NCBI RefSeq assembly: GCF_001050195.2
Contig: NZ_DF967965.1
Coordinates: 3,238,974 to 3,302,973 of the forward strand
Direction of reading: 5' to 3'
From: Anaerolinea thermolimosa
GTDB taxonomy: Bacteria > Chloroflexota > Anaerolineae > Anaerolineales > Anaerolineaceae
DNA length: 64,000 nt
Of the stretch, positions 44,205 through 54,059 are shown piece by piece. Numbering within the stretch: position 1 is the first letter of the stretch; the number at the start of each line of letters is the position of its first letter. The translations under genes were made by a program, and so were the position numbers. The notes under the pieces are model-generated. The model was not told where the DNA came from. It did no database searches and saw only the letters and a list, made by a program, of their open reading frames with translations.

Positions 44205-46770
44205 TTACCGAGCGATCACCGGCAGGTAGCTGTTATAGAACTCCACCCCCAGCGGCACGATGAGCGCCTGGCCCGTCCCCGGCCTGCCATTGTAATCCAC
44301 CACCATCATACCTCTGGGCCTCGCCAGCCAGAAGCCCGCCGAATCGTTCAACCCAACCTCCAGCGTAACCGGTGCGCCGGTGGAAGGGGTGAAGTCGCTC
44401 AGGCCCCAGACAAACGGAGAGCGCATGTAATCAAACACACCCGCCGGGGTGCTGTCCATGGCTCCACTGCTGTCGTAGCTGAAGAACTGGTAACCAAAAT
44501 CACTGCGGGAGAGCGGGATCCAACCCACAGGCACATACCATTCCGAAAGGCCCGAATTGAAGTCGCCATAAATGAGATATGGGCTGGCCAGGAAGATGCT
44601 GGGCTGGCCGGAGGAGGCAGTCATATCGGTGAGGAGCACGATCCATTCATTGGTCTCATCCCCTCCGCCAAACCAGCCATAGTTAAAGTTCCACAACACA
44701 TACTCGGTCTTTCCATCGCGGTTGGTGTCGATTGCCAGGTCAGTCTCATCGAAGTACGGTTGCAGGGTATGCACGGACCCCCACTTCGCAATACCTACTC
44801 CCAGCATATCTCCATAGGAACCACTACCAACATAATCGATGCCTGCGGCCCGTAGATCAGCCATATCGTTCACCTCGGGCTCATTGCCGTCAATCACCAG
44901 CGCCGGCCAGGCCCACAGGCTTGCCGTCGCCGGGCCAGTGTTGGTATAGGTGACCTGAGCATCAGTGTTGTTGACCACGCTGATGCTTTTGACGGCTCCG
45001 CTTATCTCACTGAGGGTGCTGTAGGGGCGCGGGACGAAATAAAACGGCAGCCGCACCGTATTGCCCCCTCCCTGCGGGGTGAAGGTGATAAATCCGTAAT
45101 ATTCTTCCATGCTGGCATCGAATGCCACCGGCAGAAGCGCCGGGTTGAGCGTGAGCGTCACCGGCACCCCGACCGTGCTGCCTGCCGGTACCGTCACACT
45201 GGTGGGCACCCCCAGCGTGGCACCCGTCATCTGCGGGTCGCTGAACTGCACCGATACGTCGTAGGTATGGGCGGTGGCATCGAGGTTTTCCAACCGAACC
45301 TGTTTGGCCTCTGGCGCCACATAGGCAGAAGAGGTGTCTCCCACCTGCACCACGCCCCAGCTCAGGCTGACGAGGTTGGCATCTCCGGTGGCGAGAGTGC
45401 GGGTGAACACGGCCGCTTCAGCATCCACGCGCCCGGCGCCGGTGAGCGGAACTTCACCGCCCACGTCCACCGCCGTGCTCATCAGCGCCGCCTTCACCTT
45501 TTCGGGGTTCCAGCCCGGGTGCGCCTGACGGACCAACGCCGCCACACCCGTCACGTGGGGCGCCGCCATAGACGTGCCGCTCATGCTGACCCCGCTCTTT
45601 CCACTGCCGATCGCCGCGGCATAGATCAACACCCCCGGCGCCGAAAGCTCCGGCTTGAGCTTCGAATCGTACCCGCGCGGCCCGCGGCTGGTAAAGCTGG
45701 CCGTAGCATCCGGGTCGCCCCATGCAAAGGTCGCCGGCTGAGAGTCAGGCCCCACCGTCACCTGGGTATTGTGGAAACCTTTCAACATCAGCCCGTAACT
45801 GCGCAGGGTATGCCCGGCCGGCAGGGTCGCCGTGCCGGTTGCCATCGAGATAAACTCGTCTGCCGCCGCCGCATGGTTGTAGATGATGACCCCTTGAGCC
45901 CCCAGAGCCGCGGCATTGTTAATCTTTGTCTGAAAATAACACTCTTTTCCTCCTCCTCGCTGGATGAGCGCAATAGCACCCGTGAGCGCCCCGGGAATTA
46001 CACCGTCGGTGGTGCATAACTCCCCGGTAGCCGCATCGCCATCCACAGCATCTACATCGACGAGCGTCGCCGTGATGGCTGAATTAAACGGATTGGCCGG
46101 CTGGTAAGGCACCTGCTGGGTGCCATTATTATATTGAACTCTGGGCATCGTCACAGAACCGGTCGTAGTCGCCGCCACCGAAATCGCCGTATCGGCCACT
46201 GCCGGTGCTCCGGTGATGTAGGAGCTGTTTCCCTCATTCCCGGCTGAGGTGACCACCACCGTACCCAGCGAGGAAATCAGGTTCAGGGCCACCTGTTCGG
46301 GGTCGTCTGCCGAAGCCACGCCCCAGACCGAACCCAGCGACATATTGATCACATCCACCCGGTCCGAAAGGTCGCCGTCTCCGTTGGGGTCCATCGCCCA
46401 TTCCAGGGCGTTGATCACCAGATCCGTCGAGCCCGAAGCCCCAAAGACTTTGAGCGCATACAGGCTGGCCCCCGGGGCCACCCCCGCCCCCACCAGCACG
46501 TTACTGCCTTCTTTCACCTCCAACCCGGCAGCAATCGAAGCCACATGCGTACCGTGGCCATTTTCGTCCAGAGGATCGGGGTCAGGCGCGGGAATGGCCG
46601 CCGTCGGATTACTGGCGTTGTAGTTTGTACCGGCAAAATCATACCCGCCGATCACCTTTGCCGTCGGGAAGCTCCCCGCTTCCACGATTCGGGGATTGTT
46701 CCCCGCATAGGCCGAGGGTGTCCCCGGGCCGCCAAAGCTGGCGTGGGTGTAGTCAATGCCCGTATCGATC
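44205..46770 (-). pseudogene. S8 serine peptidase, C-terminal part (reading frame broken)
   Basis: The larger part of a subtilisin-family protease whose N-terminus is in another frame at 46652-47368. In this frame the catalytic Asp block reads REIDTGIDYTHASFGGPG at the junction, His is in DENGHGTHVASIAAG and Ser in SGTSMAAPHVTGVAALV; a PA-type insert (GAIALIQRGGGKECYFQTKI) lies between His and Ser, and Ig-like domains follow. It ends in YNSYLPVIAR. The only starts in this frame are internal (GTG at 46685), which would lose the Asp block, so an independent functional protein is unlikely. The sequence is otherwise intact, so the break is recent or an assembly error. Confidence 0.75.
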
Positions 46771-47368
46771 TCCCGTTGTAGCCGGTTGGAACAGCATTCC
46801 AGACGCTCGGCGCGCCAATCAGGGGCACACTGGCTACCAGGTCAATCGTATGACGCGGGGCGCGATGGACGGCCTTTACCCCGGCCACCTGGCGCAGAGC
46901 GTTGATCTCACGGGCATTGATGCGCACAAGTACCCCGTTATACACCCGGGTGTACTGCCCGAGCACCACCCCGCCCCGTGCCTGCACCGCTGTTACCAGA
47001 GGGGCCTGGGCCTGCCTCAACATATCGGTATACTGCTTTTGTTCCGTAGAACGCATCGGGGTACCCGCCCCACCGGCGGCGGCCATGCGCTTGCTCAAAG
47101 CCGGTTTTTCCATTTCTACGATCACTGAAACCGGCTCATCCACCACATCCCACAGAGCGGCGGGGATGGGCCCGTTGTATTTGGAAAGAAATTCTTCTAC
47201 TGTCATCCCGCCCTGGAAGGCATCTTTCACTTCCCCGGGAACTTCACGGAGCTCCCGTCCCGGCGGGAGCGTCTGGGCTGCGATGACGTGTGCCCCAGAG
47301 GGCACAGGTGCAAGGAACAATGAAAGGACGATCAGCACACTGATCGCCGGGAGAAAAACTCTGCGCAT
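46652..47368 (-). pseudogene. S8 serine peptidase, N-terminal part (signal and I9 prodomain)
   Basis: Encodes the front of the same protease: signal peptide (FLPAISVLIVLSLFLAPVPSGA), an inhibitor I9 prodomain (EPVSVIVEMEKPALSKRM to QYTRVYNGVLVRINAREINAL and VKAVHRAPRHTIDLVASVPL) and the start of the catalytic domain (GAPSVWNAVPTGYNG). After GYNG, at 46770-46774, the frame shifts and runs out of homology to a stop at 46652. Relatives have about seven residues (beta strand, GxGIKIAI type) between GYNG and IDTG; here only two bases remain, so about 19 bases are missing. GGAGGG precedes the ATG, so expression signals survive. Confidence 0.75.
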
Positions 47369-47497
47369 TGAACCCTCCTGAAAAAGAGACCGATGAGTGA
47401 AACTGCAAGGCTTTCTCTATTATCCTCAAAACCGAGGAATCGTCACAAAAAAAACACCCCCTGATTTCCTTAAAAGTGCAATTCGGCTCACCTCCGG

Positions 47498-47503
47498 TAT
47501 AAT
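47498..47503 (+). promoter_or_regulatory. -10 element directly before the RNA ligase gene
   Basis: TATAAT, six bases before the ATG at 47510, no Shine-Dalgarno. Same spacing as hutI. Confidence 0.5.
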
Positions 47504-47509
47504 CATAGT

Positions 47510-48046
47510 ATGCTCTTTCCGCAGGCAACCTCTCTCTGTATCATCCCGCCAGCTGAAATGTGCGATGAAATCGACTCACTGCGGCGGCGTTTTGGCCACC
47601 CGGCAACTTACGTGCCCCCCCACATCACTCTGGTGTACCCGCCTTTCATTCCCCCGGAGCGCTGGCCCGTGTTTTGCCTGGAGCTGGCAGAATTTTTCAC
47701 CCAGACCCCACCTTTTGAAGTAACTTTACACCGCATCGAGCGTTTTCATGGCCTCTCCATGGCCCTCTGGCTCGTCCCCGAAGACCCTGCTCCGCTGATC
47801 GCCCTGAGCCATGGCATCCGTCAGCGCTTCAGCGGGCCCATTGAACCGTTACCCCCCGATTTTCTTCCGCATCTCTCCGTAGGCTCCTTTGATGACCTTG
47901 CTTCCCTTGAAGCCGCTCATCACGCCATCGAGGCGATCTGGGAGCCTCGAACCTTCATGGTTGATCGCCTTTTCTACCTCGTCCAGCAGCCCGGCGGGGG
48001 GCTCTGGGCCGTACGCGGCTACCTGCGGCTGGGGCAAAACCCCTGA
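47510..48046 (+). CDS. 2'-5' RNA ligase family protein (2H phosphoesterase)
   Basis: A 178-residue 2H phosphoesterase. The two HxT/S-type motifs are HITLVYPPF near residue 44 and HLSVGSFDD near residue 120, the catalytic pair of LigT/CPDase/YjcG proteins, which act on 2'-5' linked or cyclic phosphodiester RNA ends. Length and layout fit the family. It appears leaderless (see the -10 element). It is upstream of gatC by about 80 bases and divergent from the broken subtilase. Confidence 0.85.
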   Translation: MLFPQATSLCIIPPAEMCDEIDSLRRRFGHPATYVPPHITLVYPPFIPPERWPVFCLELAEFFTQTPPFEVTLHRIERFHGLSMALWLVPEDPAPLIALSHGIRQRFSGPIEPLPPDFLPHLSVGSFDDLASLEAAHHAIEAIWEPRTFMVDRLFYLVQQPGGGLWAVRGYLRLGQNP

Positions 48047-48127
48047 GCCAGAAACCCACTCCTCGCACCACAACCTGCCAGTTGGCGGTATACTTGAAGG
48101 AACTTAACCACAGCCCGGAAAACCACA

Positions 48128-48448
48128 ATGACCGAAGCCATTTCGCCCGAAATTTTTGACCACCTCGTCGAGCTGGCAGCGCTGGAATTAACCCCCGCAG
48201 AAGCCACCTACCTCCGCCAGCAGCTCAACCACCAGCTCGATGCCATCGACCAGCTCGAGTCCATTCCCCTGGACGCCAGCCTGCCCATCACCTCGCACGG
48301 CGTGCCCTACACGGCTCAGATCAGCCAGCCGCCCCGTGAGGATACCTGGCAGCCCTACCCCGCGCCGGACGAAATTCTCGCTCAATCACCGCAATTCGAA
48401 GATGGCTACATCATCGTTCCCGATATTCCGCACACCTCTCTGGAGTAG
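48128..48448 (+). CDS. gatC: Aspartyl/glutamyl-tRNA amidotransferase subunit C
   Basis: The small stabilising subunit of GatCAB (106 residues). FDHLVELAALELTPAEATYL and QLDAIDQLESIPLDASLPI are the conserved GatC helices and linker, with the SHGVPYTAQ region corresponding to the usual xxRxD segment before the tail. The ATG at 48128 has only a weak purine stretch upstream; a TATACT at 48089-48094 could be its -10. gatA begins 11 bases after its stop, so the two are co-transcribed. Confidence 0.92.
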   Translation: MTEAISPEIFDHLVELAALELTPAEATYLRQQLNHQLDAIDQLESIPLDASLPITSHGVPYTAQISQPPREDTWQPYPAPDEILAQSPQFEDGYIIVPDIPHTSLE

Positions 48449-48459
48449 GCAACCTCATC

Positions 48460-50043
48460 ATGGAACTGTGTGACCTCACCGCTCGAGAACTGTCTGGCCT
48501 GCTACGCCAGCGCAAGGTTTCTGCCGTCGAAATCCTCGAATCCTGCCTGGAACGCATTGGCCAGGTGGATGGCCGCCCGGGGTCGCTCGATGCCGGCCCC
48601 CTCACCCCGGAAGACGAGCAAAAAGTCCATGCTTTTATCACCCTCACCGACGACCGCGCCCTGCAACAGGCACGCGAGGTAGACCGGAAACTGGCCGCCG
48701 GAGAAGACCCCGGCCCTCTGGCAGGTATTCCCTTCACCGTAAAAGACATCTTCTGTGTGCGCGGCACCCGCACCACGGCGGCATCCCGCATCCTGGCCAA
48801 TTACATCGCCCCCTACACCGCCACACCGGTCGAACGGCTGGAAGCGTCTGGCGGCCTGATGCTCGGCAAAGTCAATTTGGATGAGTTCACCTACGGTTCT
48901 TCGAGTGAATCCTCGGCTTTTCAGCCCAGCCCGCGCAACCCGTGGAATCCTTCCCGCGTGCCCGGGGGGTCGTCCGGCGGCAGCACTGCTTCGGTGGCCG
49001 CCGGGGAAGCCGTGCTCAGCCTCGGCACCGACACCGCCGGTTCCATCCGTCAACCGGCGGCTTTCTGCGGGGTGGTGGGGCTCAAACCCACCTACGGGCG
49101 TGTCTCACGCTACGGGCTGATCGCCTTTGCCTCTTCACTCGACTGCCCCGGCCCCATCGCCAGAGACGTCACCGGTGCGGCGATGATGCTTCAGGCCATG
49201 GCCGGGCCCGACCCACGCGATGCCACCACTGCCGACCTCCCGCCAGAAGATTACCTCAGCCAGCTGGAAGCCGGGGTGAGGGGATTGCGCATCGGCCTTT
49301 CACCCGATTATTTCCGCATCACCTTCCCAACCCCGGATGGCGGCTTTGAGCAACAGCCCCTGCCGGTAGAGATCGAGGCCAGCGTTCGCAAGGCCGCCGA
49401 CCTGCTGCGCGCGCTGGGCGCGGAGATCATCGAAGACGTCCCCATGCCCAACACACGTTATGGCATCCCGGCCTATTTCGTCATCAGCCGGGTAGAGGCC
49501 GCCTCGAACCTGCACCGCTACGACGGCGTCAAGTACGGTTACCGTACGCCCGAACCGGTGGCCGATCTGCGCAGCATGTACCGCAAGACTCGCGGCCAGG
49601 GCTTTGGAGTTCAGCCCAAACTGCGTATTCTGATGGGAATGTACGTCTCCGCGGCGCAGTACAGCGAACAGTATTACCAGCGTGCTCTGCGCGTGCGCAC
49701 ACTCATCCGGCGCGACTTTGAAACCGTCTTCGACCCGCAGGGCCCCTACCGCCTGAATGCTTTGCTCACCCCCACCACCCCCACTGCAGCCTTTGCCATG
49801 AGCGCCGTATATGGCGACTCGGTGCTCATGCAGTACGCCGACCAGCTCACCGTGCCTGCCAACCACGCTGGCATTCCGGGGCTTTCCATACCTGCCGGGC
49901 TCGATGCCGAAGGCCTGCCGCTGGGAATTCAACTGCTCGGCCCCGACTTTTCTGAAGCCACCCTGTTACGCATCGCCCGCGCTTACGAGCAGGCCACCGA
50001 AGCAGAGGTATGGAGAACACAAAAACCAGCCGTTCTCTCTTGA
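48460..50043 (+). CDS. gatA: Aspartyl/glutamyl-tRNA amidotransferase subunit A
   Basis: The glutaminase/amidase subunit (527 residues, a little longer than the usual about 485). The Ser-cisSer-Lys triad is present: Lys95 in PFTVKDIF, Ser171/172 in VPGGSSGGSTAS and nucleophile Ser195 in GTDTAGSIRQPA. GVVGLKPTYGRVSRYGLIAFA follows as usual. Extra length is an acidic insert near residue 45 (DGRPGSLDAGPLTPEDEQ). Translation is probably coupled to gatC. With gatB at 29-30.6 kb it completes GatCAB. Confidence 0.97.
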   Translation: MELCDLTARELSGLLRQRKVSAVEILESCLERIGQVDGRPGSLDAGPLTPEDEQKVHAFITLTDDRALQQAREVDRKLAAGEDPGPLAGIPFTVKDIFCVRGTRTTAASRILANYIAPYTATPVERLEASGGLMLGKVNLDEFTYGSSSESSAFQPSPRNPWNPSRVPGGSSGGSTASVAAGEAVLSLGTDTAGSIRQPAAFCGVVGLKPTYGRVSRYGLIAFASSLDCPGPIARDVTGAAMMLQAMAGPDPRDATTADLPPEDYLSQLEAGVRGLRIGLSPDYFRITFPTPDGGFEQQPLPVEIEASVRKAADLLRALGAEIIEDVPMPNTRYGIPAYFVISRVEAASNLHRYDGVKYGYRTPEPVADLRSMYRKTRGQGFGVQPKLRILMGMYVSAAQYSEQYYQRALRVRTLIRRDFETVFDPQGPYRLNALLTPTTPTAAFAMSAVYGDSVLMQYADQLTVPANHAGIPGLSIPAGLDAEGLPLGIQLLGPDFSEATLLRIARAYEQATEAEVWRTQKPAVLS

Positions 50044-50070
50044 TCCATCCATAATCCACAGGGGGGATCT

Positions 50071-52077
50071 ATGCTGTTTTCCAAGCTGAATATGCATATC
50101 ATGAACCCTTCAAAAAAGGTCTCATACCTTCTGGAGATGGGAATCATTGTGGTTTGGGCGTTTGCAGCGGGACGGGCATTGTTGGATTTTCGCCCTAATT
50201 TCTGGCCACCTGGAGCAGAGTTTCCCCTCTCTATTCGTGAAAATTTTTTCTGGCCCAATTTTCTGCGGTGTGGAGTATGCGCCTTGTGGAACGGTAACAT
50301 GAACGGTGGTTACCCGGCTCTAATAGACCTGCAGGGAGCCCCTCTCCATCCGCTGATGGCAATTCCAACCCTGTTATTCGGTGTGATTAATGGGGCGAAA
50401 ATCACCATTATATTGGGTCTGGCCTTGGCAGGCTTCGCTCAGTGGTGGATCGCATATTTACTAGGGCTGGGAAGGGTTGCCCGTGTTTGGTCAGCATTAA
50501 TTGCCGTGGTTGCCGGGTCAGTCACAGGGAAAATGGAAGACGGAATGGTCACCCTGGTACTTTCTACAGCCTGTGCCTCATTGGTTATACCCGCAGGAAT
50601 GAATCTCGCCAGGAAAAACAACCTGCGATCCATTTTAATCCTGTCCGTCACTCTGACATCTATGGTGATGTCAGGGCAAGGTTATCTTCAGATTGGTACA
50701 TTCTTAAGTACCTTACCTGCCTTGCTGATCCTGTACATAACCACCCCAACAAGAAAAGAAGCCTTCCGAGGCATTCTCCTGGCTGGCATTTTCACGGTAT
50801 TAATGGCAGGGGTCTTCCTTGTGCCCTTATTGCACCATTTAGGGAGTGTTATTAAAGACACGGACGGCAACTTTACCTCTGTTCAGCCTCTCGAGTATTT
50901 GCCATTGAACCTGGTGATTCGAGATACCGATTATTATTATCAAAACTCCCTCCAAAAATTGCCATTTCCATACCTGTATGTCAACTATATCGGATGGGTG
51001 CCAATCTTTTTATCAATACTTGCCTTTCGACTTATTCCCAAAGAGCAGCTAAGGACTTTATTTTTCTTCTTGGTTGGTATTTTGCTGGTTTATCTGAATA
51101 GCGCCATGATTCTGCCAAAATGGTTTTTTGGTATGATTGCAGAGAATTTTTTGATCGGTATCCGCCACCCACCGTTATTCGCCGGACTGGCTGTACCCTA
51201 TATCCTTGGTCTTAGTGCATGGGGATTGGACCTCGCCCTGCACAAAGGACCTTTCATCTATCTCCATGGGGAAAACCTGGTCACCCCGAAAGTGCGATTA
51301 AGCTGGGTCATTTTAGCCATCCCATTAGTCTGGGCCGCTTTTTCTGCCTTTAAGTTTGGCTCTTCATGGTTACAGCCTGTTCAGCAACCCCAAGAAGTCG
51401 GACCAGTGCTTAACGCCATTAAAATTTCATCCTCCGAATGGGTCCAGTTACCGGGCAGCGAGTTATACTGGAGCGTCTTTGCCACTCAGAGGAACATAAA
51501 ACTGGCAGATTCATTTCATCCCTGGCATCTTCGCGACCGTCAAATGATACCCCCGGCAGGTATCAAAGCCGAACGTATTTCTTCAGAAATCACCCAACCG
51601 GCTACAGGCTTGGTGATTTTTGGCATATTAATCCAAGAAGATCCGCAAATTCATTACGCAGCAATCACGTCACAGGATGAAAACACTATTCCCTGCAAGG
51701 CTTCGTCTATCGGTGGGTGGATCAGGGTATTCTGCCAATCAAACCAGTCTGGAACCTTAACAGTCTTTGAACACTCCTGGCCAGAATGGAAAGCCTGGAT
51801 CGATAACAAACCTGCCCAACTGATAGAGGGCGAATGGTTGCAACTCGAAGTGCCCTCTGGCAGGCACCAGATCACCTTCCGCTACCTGCCCTGGGATGTG
51901 CCTTCAGGGCTGGCGCTCACGCTCATCGGTTTTGGGTTGGCCGCCTATCTGTGGAAAAAAGAGGCCGCACCAGATCAAACCGGCAGGAATGAGGGCGGCC
52001 CACCCCTGCCGGTTACCGGTCAGTCAGCGCAGGAGCATGGCCGCACCCAGGCCGAAGATGGCCAGGATGCCACCTAA
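50071..52077 (+). CDS. Polytopic membrane protein, YfhO/glycosyltransferase-C-like, low GC
   Basis: A 668-residue integral membrane protein with about 11-12 hydrophobic segments in residues 15-430 and an extracytoplasmic C-terminal region (about 440-620) ending with a further transmembrane segment (GLALTLIGFGLAAYLW). The layout and the C-terminal pattern VFEHSWPEWKAWIDNKPAQL and GRHQITFRYLPWDVP match YfhO-type proteins, some of which glycosylate surface polymers. Specific function unknown. Codon use is clearly more A/T-rich than the neighbours up to about 51.85 kb, suggesting different origin. It starts 28 bases after gatA with GGGGGG upstream, and its last 54 bases overlap the convergent Yip1-like gene. 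Confidence 0.7.
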   Translation: MLFSKLNMHIMNPSKKVSYLLEMGIIVVWAFAAGRALLDFRPNFWPPGAEFPLSIRENFFWPNFLRCGVCALWNGNMNGGYPALIDLQGAPLHPLMAIPTLLFGVINGAKITIILGLALAGFAQWWIAYLLGLGRVARVWSALIAVVAGSVTGKMEDGMVTLVLSTACASLVIPAGMNLARKNNLRSILILSVTLTSMVMSGQGYLQIGTFLSTLPALLILYITTPTRKEAFRGILLAGIFTVLMAGVFLVPLLHHLGSVIKDTDGNFTSVQPLEYLPLNLVIRDTDYYYQNSLQKLPFPYLYVNYIGWVPIFLSILAFRLIPKEQLRTLFFFLVGILLVYLNSAMILPKWFFGMIAENFLIGIRHPPLFAGLAVPYILGLSAWGLDLALHKGPFIYLHGENLVTPKVRLSWVILAIPLVWAAFSAFKFGSSWLQPVQQPQEVGPVLNAIKISSSEWVQLPGSELYWSVFATQRNIKLADSFHPWHLRDRQMIPPAGIKAERISSEITQPATGLVIFGILIQEDPQIHYAAITSQDENTIPCKASSIGGWIRVFCQSNQSGTLTVFEHSWPEWKAWIDNKPAQLIEGEWLQLEVPSGRHQITFRYLPWDVPSGLALTLIGFGLAAYLWKKEAAPDQTGRNEGGPPLPVTGQSAQEHGRTQAEDGQDAT

Positions 52078-52602
52078 CACAGCGGTGATGATGAGCTGCA
52101 CAATCAGCGCCACCACCACGCTCACAATCACACCCACCCAGTCCATACCGGTGGCCTCACGGATAGAAAAGAAGTAAGCCACCAGCCCTGCCAGGCCCGC
52201 CAGCAGGGTCACAGGCGAGAGCAAGCACGCCAGCGCCGGTGTCATGGCCGAGAAAATTCCCAGAAAACCGATCACCCGCCAGACGTTGGCCAGCCCCATC
52301 GCGCGAGCCAATTCTTCAAAACTGGCCGTAGCCTTGAACATCGATCGCCCCACCCAGCTGACCAGGAAAGCCGAGAGGGCAAAACCCGCAATGGAAAGTA
52401 ACGTGCCAAGAATGACGGTGATTAAAAAACCCAGGAAGCCGCGCTCACCGCGCAGGGTAGCCGCACTGCTTCCCAGCGTGGCGATAAAATTCACCACCAG
52501 CACAATCAACCAGGCATCGGTAGTGAACTGAGCGTCTCTCGCAGCATCGGCATACACCCCTTTGCGAAACGTAAACGCACCCACAATCCGGTCGGTGAGC
52601 AT
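52024..52602 (-). CDS. Yip1-family membrane protein
   Basis: A 192-residue membrane protein with five hydrophobic segments, matching the bacterial Yip1 domain layout (DAWLIVLVVNFIATLGSSAA, GFLGFLITVILGTLLSIAGF, TPALACLLSPVTLLAGLAGL and AMGLANVWRVIGFLGIF). The start is the ATG at 52602 with a full AAGGAGG; upstream in-frame ATGs are excluded. No function is known for bacterial members beyond a membrane role. It follows the nicotinate phosphoribosyltransferase gene with its own probable -10 (TATAAT, minus, 52650-52645). Confidence 0.8.
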   Translation of the reverse strand: MLTDRIVGAFTFRKGVYADAARDAQFTTDAWLIVLVVNFIATLGSSAATLRGERGFLGFLITVILGTLLSIAGFALSAFLVSWVGRSMFKATASFEELARAMGLANVWRVIGFLGIFSAMTPALACLLSPVTLLAGLAGLVAYFFSIREATGMDWVGVIVSVVVALIVQLIITAVLGGILAIFGLGAAMLLR

Positions 52603-52636
52603 CCTTTCCTCCTTGAAATCAAACATGAATGGCAAA

Positions 52637-52673
52637 CAGGTTGATTATAGATGAGGTCTTAAAAATCAACCTG
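52637..52673 (-). repeat. Long-loop inverted repeat between pncB-like and Yip1-like genes
   Basis: Perfect 10-base arms CAGGTTGATT (52637-52646) and AATCAACCTG (52664-52673), 17-base loop. It begins 11 bases past the phosphoribosyltransferase stop and contains the TATAAT of the next gene. It could be a weak terminator or an operator for the Yip1-like gene. Confidence 0.5.
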
Positions 52674-52683
52674 CAAAAAGAAC

Positions 52684-54030
52684 TCACCAGACGCGTTCCA
52701 GGTCAGGGTTATCCAGGGCTCTGCGCCCCACTTTGGCCATGTCAATCCACTGCCCTTTGACTTTAATGCGTACAACATCCGCGGTGAAATCGGTGACCGT
52801 AGGGCCGTGGTTATCGAAAAGGGAAGAGCCTACCGCGTAAATATCTGCCGGCACTTTGAGTCGCTCAAAGCGCTGGATCTTTTCGGGGTTGAACCCGCCC
52901 GAAACCACAATCCGCACACTATGGCAATAAGCCCGGGCACGGTCGTGCCACTCAGCAGGGAGATCCCAGCCTTCCCAGGCAGTATCCAGCGCCTGCCGCA
53001 CCAGGAAGACCAGCCGCGGGTTCACTCCCAGGTCAAGCTGAGGATCGCCCAGCGGAGGGACAGAGACGTCGCGCAGACTGCCGCTGGTATCCAGCCGCAC
53101 CCCATACAGGCGGTAACGCTCGGCTTCCTCAGGCTGGCCGGCTTCACACAGCGCCCGATACCGTTCGAACATCTTCCGGCACACCAGCAGAGAGTCGCCG
53201 ACACAATCGTTATTGAAGTCCACCAGAGCAATCCGCGGAATGCTCACCGGCAGGACCTCGGCAAAAGCCAGCATGGCCTCGGCCGTGTCTCCCAGAAAGC
53301 TGGCAATCGCCGCATGCGCCACCGTGCCACCCCCTGCACCCCCCCACCAGTCACCCTGAGCATCTGTAGAGACAAACGGCCCAAGCGTGCTGGCGTAATC
53401 CATATTAAAACGCTGTACCGCAATGTTATACGCATAACCGTCAGCGGCCTGCACTTCATGCACATCAAACCGCGCCGGGAAGAACAGCACCGGTTTTCCC
53501 CGTGCGGCGATCAGCGTCTCGTACACATTGGTTGCCACCCGGCTGGCACGGGTGAGAATGCCCAGGGTGGGGGTTTCCAGAATGGCAAAATCACGGTAAC
53601 GCCCGCGCACACGGATCACCGGGCGCACATTCAGCGGGTCACCATTGCCATTGACAATGGTTCCATCGTGCACTGCCCACACCTGCAAATGGTCTGCAGT
53701 ATTGACAAACTCGCCATGCTCATTGAAGTACCCCGTGCAGTGGCGCAGCATGGTGAGGGCTTTATCTACCCCCACCACCAGTGTGGCCCCGGGGCGGCGG
53801 GTGAACCACTGCATTTCAACCTCGATGTCGCCCACGGCAATGCCTTCTGGTGAGAGCCCCGGCGGCAGGTGGTGATGATCTCCCCGGTAGGTATACCCCG
53901 CTTTCGAAAGCGCCGAGAGCATGGTGGCAATATTGGTAAAGTATTTATCCGTATACCAGCCCCGGCGCATCCGCTCGATATCCAGTTTGAATGTGGTGTT
54001 ATCTAACCGCCGACCGTCGAATATACTCAT
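52684..54030 (-). CDS. pncB: Nicotinate phosphoribosyltransferase
   Basis: A 448-residue enzyme of NAD salvage, making nicotinate mononucleotide from nicotinate and PRPP. Start region DIERMRRGWYTDKYFTNIAT (active-site Tyr/His region), central FPARFDVHEVQAADGYAYNI, substrate/phosphate-binding LVDFNNDCVGDSLL, GVRLDTSGSLRD and IVVSGGFNPEKIQRFE, and FDNHGPTVTDFTADVVRI near the end. AGGAG precedes the ATG. It is preceded by a TATAAT with an inverted repeat at the start point. Upstream operon is closed by a terminator. Confidence 0.9.
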   Translation of the reverse strand: MSIFDGRRLDNTTFKLDIERMRRGWYTDKYFTNIATMLSALSKAGYTYRGDHHHLPPGLSPEGIAVGDIEVEMQWFTRRPGATLVVGVDKALTMLRHCTGYFNEHGEFVNTADHLQVWAVHDGTIVNGNGDPLNVRPVIRVRGRYRDFAILETPTLGILTRASRVATNVYETLIAARGKPVLFFPARFDVHEVQAADGYAYNIAVQRFNMDYASTLGPFVSTDAQGDWWGGAGGGTVAHAAIASFLGDTAEAMLAFAEVLPVSIPRIALVDFNNDCVGDSLLVCRKMFERYRALCEAGQPEEAERYRLYGVRLDTSGSLRDVSVPPLGDPQLDLGVNPRLVFLVRQALDTAWEGWDLPAEWHDRARAYCHSVRIVVSGGFNPEKIQRFERLKVPADIYAVGSSLFDNHGPTVTDFTADVVRIKVKGQWIDMAKVGRRALDNPDLERVW

Positions 54031-54059
54031 AGGAGACTCCTGGTAAAGCGCGAGACTTT

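Noticed and set aside
46652-46685. Programmed ribosomal frameshift in the subtilase
   Set aside because: There is no slippery heptamer, and a frame change alone would still lack about six residues of a core strand.
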